A stretch of DNA of 64,000 bases, taken from positions 124,001 to 188,000 of the forward strand of contig NZ_JAUXZE010000093.1 in NCBI RefSeq assembly GCF_030694085.1, read 5' to 3'. Below, piece by piece: positions 59,142-64,000 of this stretch (its first letter is position 1; every line of letters begins with the position of its first letter). The notes under the pieces were generated by a model. It saw nothing but the letters and a program-made list of their open reading frames with translations, searched no databases and had not been told where the DNA came from. Made by a program: the position numbers and the translations under genes. The DNA comes from Tabrizicola sp. (GTDB lineage Bacteria; Pseudomonadota; Alphaproteobacteria; Rhodobacterales; Rhodobacteraceae).

Positions 59142-59880
59142 GGGCGACGGGGCAGGGCGGATCGTCCTGCCCAAGACCGACAGCACCAATGCCGAAGGTT
59201 TCCGGCAGGCCGCGACGCTTGCCGGTCCGACCTGGATCCTCGCCGGGGTTCAGACCGCAGGGCGGGGTCGCCGGGCCCGGCCCTGGTCCAGCCCGCCGGG
59301 AAACTTCCACGGCACCCTGGTCCTGAAACCCACCGAGCCGCCCGAGACCGTCGCACTTCGGTCCTTTGCCGCCGCGCTTGCTCTGCGCGATGCGCTGGTG
59401 CAACTGACCGGCCTGCCGCAAAGCTTCACGCTGAAATGGCCGAACGACGTCCTGTGCAACGGTGGCAAGCTTGCCGGCATCCTGCTGGAAAGCCAGGGCC
59501 TGAACGGCCCCGACCCGATCCTTTGCATCGGCATCGGGGTCAACCTGATCGCCGCTCCCGATGCCTCCGTCGTCGAAACCGGGGCGGTCCCCCCCGTGTC
59601 GCTTCTGGTCGAGACCGGCCTCGGGATCACGCCCGAAGGCTTTCTCGACGCCCTTGCCCCGGCCTGCTCCCGCTGGGAGGTCACCTTCACCACCCAAGGC
59701 TTCGCCCCCCTCCGGGCCGCCTGGCTCGCCCACGCCGCGCGCCTGGGCCAACCGATCCGCGCCCGCACCGGCAGCGAGACGCACGAGGGCACCTTCGAAA
59801 CCATCGACGCCCAGGGCAACCTCATCCTTCGCACCGGGCAAGCCACCCTTGCCATCCCCGCCGCCGAGGTGTTCTTCTGA
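59131..59880 (+). CDS. birA: Biotin-[acetyl-CoA-carboxylase] ligase
   Basis: A 249-residue enzyme that attaches biotin to carboxylase subunits. Motifs: PKTDSTNAEG, the biotinyl-AMP loop AGRGRRARPWSSPPGNF, FTLKWPNDVLCNGGKLAGILLE and a short C-terminal barrel (HEGTFETIDAQGNLIL). It lacks the N-terminal DNA-binding domain of E. coli BirA, so it should not be a repressor. The best start is TTG at 59131, inside nuoN; no ATG is available, so the exact start is uncertain. Confidence 0.9.
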   Translation: MSAKGDGAGRIVLPKTDSTNAEGFRQAATLAGPTWILAGVQTAGRGRRARPWSSPPGNFHGTLVLKPTEPPETVALRSFAAALALRDALVQLTGLPQSFTLKWPNDVLCNGGKLAGILLESQGLNGPDPILCIGIGVNLIAAPDASVVETGAVPPVSLLVETGLGITPEGFLDALAPACSRWEVTFTTQGFAPLRAAWLAHAARLGQPIRARTGSETHEGTFETIDAQGNLILRTGQATLAIPAAEVFF

Positions 59881-59886
59881 CCGCTG

Positions 59887-59910
59887 CTTTCATCTTTGCC
59901 CAAATATCCC
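59887..59910 (-). repeat. Partial repeat R1, copy f, downstream of birA
   Basis: On the plus strand it reads TTTCATCTTTGCCCAAATATCCC, which is the second half of R1 in the opposite orientation, 7 bases after the birA stop. A GC hairpin, CCGGGGGT / ACCCCCGG with a 5-base loop, follows at 59919-59939 without a T-run. Confidence 0.75.
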
Positions 59911-59967
59911 ACGGGGGTCCGGGGGTGTGAAACCCCCGGTCCGCCCTTGAACCTCGAGACCCAGCCC

Positions 59968-60741
59968 ATGCTTCTCGCCATCGACTGCGGCAACACCAAT
60001 ACCGTCTTCTCGGTCTGGAACGGCGCGCGCTTCCTGGCCACCTGGCGCATCGCCACGGACCACAAGCGGACGGCAGACGAATATTTCGTCTGGCTCTCCA
60101 GCCTGATGACCCTGACCAGCACGGAAGCCACGATCACCGAGGCGATCATCTCCTCCACCGTGCCGCGCGTGGTCTTCAACCTGCGGGTCCTTTGCGACCG
60201 CTACTTCGGTTGCCGCCCGCTGGTCGTGGGCAAGCCCGACTGTCGCCTTCCCGTCGCCCCAAGGGTCGACCAGGGCACCACGGTCGGCCCGGATCGCCTG
60301 GTCAACACCGTGGCGGGCTTTGACCGGCACGGGGGCGACCTGATCGTCGTCGACTTCGGCACCGCAACCACCTTTGACGTCGTCGACACCGATGGCGCCT
60401 ACATCGGCGGCGTCATCGCGCCCGGCGTGAACCTCAGCCTCGAGGCGCTCCACATGGCCGCCGCAGCCCTGCCTCACGTCGATGTGGCCAGGCCCGCAAA
60501 GGCCATCGGCACGAATACGGTGGCCTGCATGCAGTCCGGCGTGTATTGGGGCTACATCGGGCTGGTCGAGGTCATCGTGCGCGAAGTGCGGCGCGAACGC
60601 AGCCGTCCGATGAAAGTGATTGCGACGGGGGGCCTTGCCTCGCTGTTTGCGCAGGGAACCGAACTATTTCATGCGATCGAGGACGACCTGACCATGCACG
60701 GCCTCGTCCTGATCCACGACCTGAACAAGGAACACACATGA
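59968..60741 (+). CDS. coaX: Type III pantothenate kinase
   Basis: A 257-residue kinase for the first step of coenzyme A synthesis. It shows the ASKHA-type phosphate loop AIDCGNTNTVFSVW, the pantothenate-binding VGPDRLVN, VVDFGTATTFDVVD with catalytic Asp, and YIGGVIAPGVNLS. ATG at 59968 matches homologues that begin MLLAIDCGNTN. Its stop overlaps the rnj ATG (ATGA), so the two are coupled. Confidence 0.94.
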   Translation: MLLAIDCGNTNTVFSVWNGARFLATWRIATDHKRTADEYFVWLSSLMTLTSTEATITEAIISSTVPRVVFNLRVLCDRYFGCRPLVVGKPDCRLPVAPRVDQGTTVGPDRLVNTVAGFDRHGGDLIVVDFGTATTFDVVDTDGAYIGGVIAPGVNLSLEALHMAAAALPHVDVARPAKAIGTNTVACMQSGVYWGYIGLVEVIVREVRRERSRPMKVIATGGLASLFAQGTELFHAIEDDLTMHGLVLIHDLNKEHT

Positions 60742-62414
60742 GCGCGAACCGCCTGATCTATCTTCCTCTCGGCGGTGCCGGCGAAATCGGCATGAACTCC
60801 TACGTCTATGGCTATGGACCGAAGGGGAAAGAGCGGCTGATCCTGGTCGACGTCGGCGTGACCTTCCCCGACATGGATGGCTCGCCCGGGGTGGACCTGA
60901 TCCTGCCCGACGTCAGCTGGCTGCACGACAAGCTGGACCGGCTGGAAGCGATCTTCATCACCCATGCGCATGAAGACCACATCGGCGCGCTGGCGCCGCT
61001 CTGGCCCGAGCTGGGCAAGAAGGTCTATGCCCGCCGCTTCACCGCCACCATTGGGCGGCTCAAGTTCGAAGAGGCGGGCCTGCCTGTCGACCAGATCGTC
61101 GTCGTGGAACCGCGCCCCACCACTGTGGAAGTCGGCCCCTTCAAGGTGCAGTTTGTCCCCGTCTCACATTCGATCCCGGAAAGCTCGGCCCTGGTGATCG
61201 ACACGCCCGCGGGCCGGATCTTCCATTCCGCCGACTTCAAGATCGACCATACCCCCGTGGTGGGCGAGGGTTGGGATGACGCCCGCTTTACCGACATCGT
61301 GGCCGAGCGCCCGGTCAAGGTGATGACCTGCGATTCGACCAACGTATTCTCGACGCATGAGGGCCGGTCCGAGGCGACCCTCGCCGAACCTCTGACCGAA
61401 CTGATCCGCAGCTGCTCCGGCATGGTTGTCGCCACCACATTCGGCTCGAACGTCGCCCGTCTGAAGACACTTGCCGAAGCAGGGCGTGCCGCGGACCGGA
61501 CGATCTGCGTCCTGGGACGGTCGATGAAGCGGATGCTGTCGGCAGCTGAAGAAGCGGCGGTCATGACGGGCTTCCCGCGGACAGTGACGCCGGAAGAGGC
61601 ACTGGAGGTGCCACGCCGCAACCTGATGCTGCTGGTCACCGGCAGCCAGGGCGAACGCCGCGCGGCCAGCGCGCAGCTTTCCCGTGGCAAATACCTGGGG
61701 CTGGAGATGAAAGAGGGTGACACCTTCCTCTTTTCCTCGAAGACCATTCCGGGCAACGAACGTGATGTCCTGCGCGTCTGGAATGCATTCTCCGAACAAG
61801 GCGTTCAGGTGATCGATGACCAGGGCGGCCGCTACCACGTCTCGGGCCACGCGAACCGCCCGGACCTGGAACATGTCCACCGGCTGATCCTGCCCGACAT
61901 GCTGATCCCGATGCACGGCGAGCACCGGCACCTCGCCGAACACGTCCGCATCGCCACCGAAAGCGGCATTGCTGCGGCGGTGGCCGTGAACGGCACGATG
62001 GTGGACCTGACCGGCGATATTCCTGTGGTGGCGGAATATGTCGAGACCGGGCGCATCTACCTGGACGGCACCGCGATGGTCGGCGCGATGGACGGCGTGA
62101 TCCGCGACCGCATCCGCATGGCGCTGAACGGTCATGTCACCGTGACGGTGATCCTGGATGAGACGAACAGCCCGATGGGCGAGCCCTGGGTCGAACTGAT
62201 GGGCCTTGCCACCACTGGACGCGGCGACCGCCCGCTGGCCGAAACGATGGAAGGCGACCTTGATCAGCTGATGGGGCGCCTTGGCCGCAAGGTGCTGGCC
62301 GATGACGTGAAGCTTGAGGAAGAAATCCGCCGTGTGGTCCGCCAGGTGTCGATGGAAGAGATCGGCAAGAAGCCCGAGGTCAATGTGGTGATCAGCCGCC
62401 TGGTCGCCGAGTAA
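60738..62414 (+). CDS. rnj: Ribonuclease J
   Basis: A 558-residue metallo-beta-lactamase/beta-CASP nuclease with 5'-exo- and endonuclease activity in RNA decay and rRNA processing. Metal motif ITHAHEDHIGAL (HxHxDH), further ligands in VPVSHSIPESSAL and HSADFKIDHTPV; beta-CASP motifs in VTGSQGERRAASAQ, FSSKTIPGNE and VSGHANRPDLEHVH. The C-terminal dimer domain is present. AAGGA precedes the start. Last gene before the terminator. Confidence 0.95.
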   Translation: MSANRLIYLPLGGAGEIGMNSYVYGYGPKGKERLILVDVGVTFPDMDGSPGVDLILPDVSWLHDKLDRLEAIFITHAHEDHIGALAPLWPELGKKVYARRFTATIGRLKFEEAGLPVDQIVVVEPRPTTVEVGPFKVQFVPVSHSIPESSALVIDTPAGRIFHSADFKIDHTPVVGEGWDDARFTDIVAERPVKVMTCDSTNVFSTHEGRSEATLAEPLTELIRSCSGMVVATTFGSNVARLKTLAEAGRAADRTICVLGRSMKRMLSAAEEAAVMTGFPRTVTPEEALEVPRRNLMLLVTGSQGERRAASAQLSRGKYLGLEMKEGDTFLFSSKTIPGNERDVLRVWNAFSEQGVQVIDDQGGRYHVSGHANRPDLEHVHRLILPDMLIPMHGEHRHLAEHVRIATESGIAAAVAVNGTMVDLTGDIPVVAEYVETGRIYLDGTAMVGAMDGVIRDRIRMALNGHVTVTVILDETNSPMGEPWVELMGLATTGRGDRPLAETMEGDLDQLMGRLGRKVLADDVKLEEEIRRVVRQVSMEEIGKKPEVNVVISRLVAE

Positions 62415-62433
62415 TCCACCGTCTGCAATCGAA

Positions 62434-62462
62434 AAAAGGCCCCGTCCTGGACGGGGCCTTTT
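62434..62462 (+). terminator. Bidirectional Rho-independent terminator
   Basis: A 12-bp stem AAAAGGCCCCGT / ACGGGGCCTTTT with a short CCTGG loop; A-run before and T-run after, so it can stop both the long nuo-rnj transcript and the convergent helicase transcript. Confidence 0.93.
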
Positions 62463-62480
62463 GCTTGTCTGGCGGGTGGA

Positions 62481-64000
62481 TCAACCCTCGGTGCCGGTGG
62501 CGTCTTCCAGTTCTTCCGTCCTGGATGGTTTCAGCGCAAAGCTGCGCAGGATGAAGTCCGGCACATGGTCGCCCATGCCGATCACCGCCGGCCCCAGATC
62601 GCGGTCCCGGCGATAGTCCCGCCGGTCATCCCGACGCTCTTCGCGCGGCTCGCGGCGGTCGTCCCGCCGTTCGCCCCGACCTTCGCTCCGGCCTTCGTTT
62701 CGGCCTTCGGTCCGAGCTTCGCTGCGGACATCGCTCCGGGTCTCGCCCCGAGCTTCGACTCTTGTCTCCCCACGCTCGTGACGTTCCCCACGGTCTTCGC
62801 GGCGACGGTCGGCGCGCGGCTCGCGGCGGTCTTCGCGACGTTCCTCACGTGGGGTGTCCTCGATGGCCTCGGGCTTCGGGGTCGCCACCAGCGGCTCCAT
62901 CGGCGCGCTTTCGTCATGCGCCTTGACCGGACGGTCGCGATCACGGCTGCGGCCGCCCCGTTCGCGGCCCTTGCGCTCTTCGCGCGGGCGGTCGGGCTTG
63001 CCTTCGCGGGTGTCGGGTTCGAAGCCCTCGGGCAGCGCGCCGCGCGGGATCTCGGTTTTGATCAGGCTTTCGATGGCCTTCAGGTACTTCTCGTCCGAGG
63101 GCACCGAAATGGTCAAGGCCTTGCCCAAACGCCCGGCGCGGCCGGTGCGGCCGATGCGGTGGACGTAATCCTCGGGGTGCGAGGGGACGTCAAAGTTGAA
63201 CACATGGCTGACCGCCGGAATGTCCAGGCCGCGCGCCGCCACGTCCGAAGCGACCAGAAGGTGCAAGGATCCGTCGCGGAACGCGTCCAGCGTCTTCATC
63301 CGCATCGACTGTTCCAGGTCGCCGTGGATCGGTGCCGCGTTGAAGCCGTGCGATTTCAGAGACTTTGCCACCACGTCCACGTCCATCTTGCGGTTGCAGA
63401 AGATGATCGCATTCGTGCAGGCCTCACCCTCGGCGCGGATCAGGGCGCGCAGGACGGACCGCTTGTCGCCAAAGCTGCGGTCCTTGCGGACGGGCTTCAC
63501 CTCGATCAGGCTTTGCGTGATCGTCAGCGATGCCGTCGCCTGCCGGGCAACCTCGATCTTGGCGGGGTCCTTCAGGAAGGTCTTGGTGATCCGCTCGATT
63601 TCCGGCGCCATGGTGGCGCTGTAGAACATCGTCTGCCGCTTGGGCGGGGTCAGCTGGAAGATCCGCTCGATATCCGGGATGAAGCCCATGTCGAGCATCC
63701 GGTCGGCTTCGTCCACCACCATGATCTGCACGCCGGTCAAGAGAAGCTTGCCGCGTTCGAAATGGTCCAGCAACCGGCCCGGGGTGGCGATCAGGACGTC
63801 CACGCCCCGGTCGATCAGCTTGTCCTGTTCACCGAAGGCCACGCCGCCGATCAAGAGCGCCTTGGTCAGCTTGGTGTACTTGGCGTAGATGTCGAAGTTC
63901 TCGGCCACCTGGGCGGCAAGTTCGCGCGTCGGCGCAAGCACCAGCGACCGGGGCATCCGCGCGCGGGCGCGGCCCTGGCCAAGCAGAGTGATCATCGGCA
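62481..64000 (-). CDS. DEAD-box RNA helicase, N-terminus outside window
   Basis: The C-terminal 506 or so residues of a DEAD-box helicase; the frame is open to the window edge, so the first motifs (Q, Walker A) are outside. Visible are APTRELAAQV (Ia), TPGRLLDHF (Ib), VVDEADRMLDMGF (DEAD), SATMAPE (III), ASDVAARGLDIPAVSHV (V) and HRIGRTGRAGR (VI). After about residue 330 the protein is a very long Arg/Glu/Asp-rich tail (GRERGGRSRDRDRP, ERHERGETRVEARGETRSDV), typical of RhlE-like helicases, used for RNA binding. Confidence 0.94.
   Translation of the reverse strand, partial: PMITLLGQGRARARMPRSLVLAPTRELAAQVAENFDIYAKYTKLTKALLIGGVAFGEQDKLIDRGVDVLIATPGRLLDHFERGKLLLTGVQIMVVDEADRMLDMGFIPDIERIFQLTPPKRQTMFYSATMAPEIERITKTFLKDPAKIEVARQATASLTITQSLIEVKPVRKDRSFGDKRSVLRALIRAEGEACTNAIIFCNRKMDVDVVAKSLKSHGFNAAPIHGDLEQSMRMKTLDAFRDGSLHLLVASDVAARGLDIPAVSHVFNFDVPSHPEDYVHRIGRTGRAGRLGKALTISVPSDEKYLKAIESLIKTEIPRGALPEGFEPDTREGKPDRPREERKGRERGGRSRDRDRPVKAHDESAPMEPLVATPKPEAIEDTPREERREDRREPRADRRREDRGERHERGETRVEARGETRSDVRSEARTEGRNEGRSEGRGERRDDRREPREERRDDRRDYRRDRDLGPAVIGMGDHVPDFILRSFALKPSRTEELEDATGTEG

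Noticed and set aside
62640..62860. Repetitive DNA as a CRISPR-like or satellite array
   Set aside because: The repetition is codon-level and keeps the helicase reading frame open, so it encodes the charged tail.

Overview
The window reads as chromosomal DNA from a high-GC alphaproteobacterium of the family Rhodobacteraceae (Rhodobacter/Cereibacter/Gemmobacter-like). The evidence is a 14-gene complex I operon interrupted by small accessory genes, as known in Rhodobacter; DUF5337- and DUF5333-type proteins; a birA-coaX-rnj run after nuoN; and short dispersed intergenic repeats of a kind common in this order. No rRNA, tRNA, CRISPR array, insertion sequence or phage was seen. The genus is inference.

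Left part (1-13.9 kb): the end of a polyamine-type ABC importer operon (ATPase C-terminus, two permeases); an alpha/beta hydrolase; pstB-phoU-phoB behind a Pho box; an NTF2-like protein; a class III aminotransferase coupled to an APH-type kinase; hemP preceded by a coupled 38-codon ORF; ppsA; a small unknown gene; moaA; and a lipoprotein.

Amino-sugar block (14.0-28.2 kb): nagA, a GatZ/KbaZ-type aldolase subunit, a ROK kinase, an AgaS-type SIS protein, a second NagB-II/GlmS-like SIS protein, a Gfo/Idh oxidoreductase and a complete sugar ABC importer (ATPase, binding protein, two permeases) lie on the minus strand. A HutC-type GntR regulator and a cytoplasmic GH20 hexosaminidase lie divergently on the plus strand. 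Three operator-like TGGTAATACCA sites sit between them. Together they look like one regulon for import and breakdown of N-acetylgalactosamine- or N-acetylglucosamine-containing oligosaccharides.

Middle (28.3-38.8 kb): a small AT-richer secreted protein, an AlkD-type repair protein, a DUF3833 lipoprotein, glmU-glmS, a HAD phosphatase, and a tightly overlapping operon of an MFS carrier, a DegT aminotransferase, a membrane-anchored nuclease and an MBL-fold hydrolase; then a small secreted protein.

Right part (39.1-62.4 kb): nuoABCD-E-F-G-HI-J-K-LMN with twelve interspersed small genes, several overlapping their neighbours by 1-4 bases, followed by birA, coaX and rnj (RNase J) and a strong terminator. 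The window ends in a convergent DEAD-box helicase gene whose N-terminus lies outside.

The most notable observations are: (i) a C-terminal domain of NuoE repeated in two membrane-anchored proteins encoded directly downstream; (ii) overlooked micro-genes in the nuo operon, a 32-codon membrane peptide before nuoE and a 57-codon four-cysteine protein between nuoK and nuoL; (iii) a gap-free 73-base element present three times, each copy beginning 2-7 bases after a stop codon; (iv) several other dispersed intergenic repeats, some placed at gene 3' ends.
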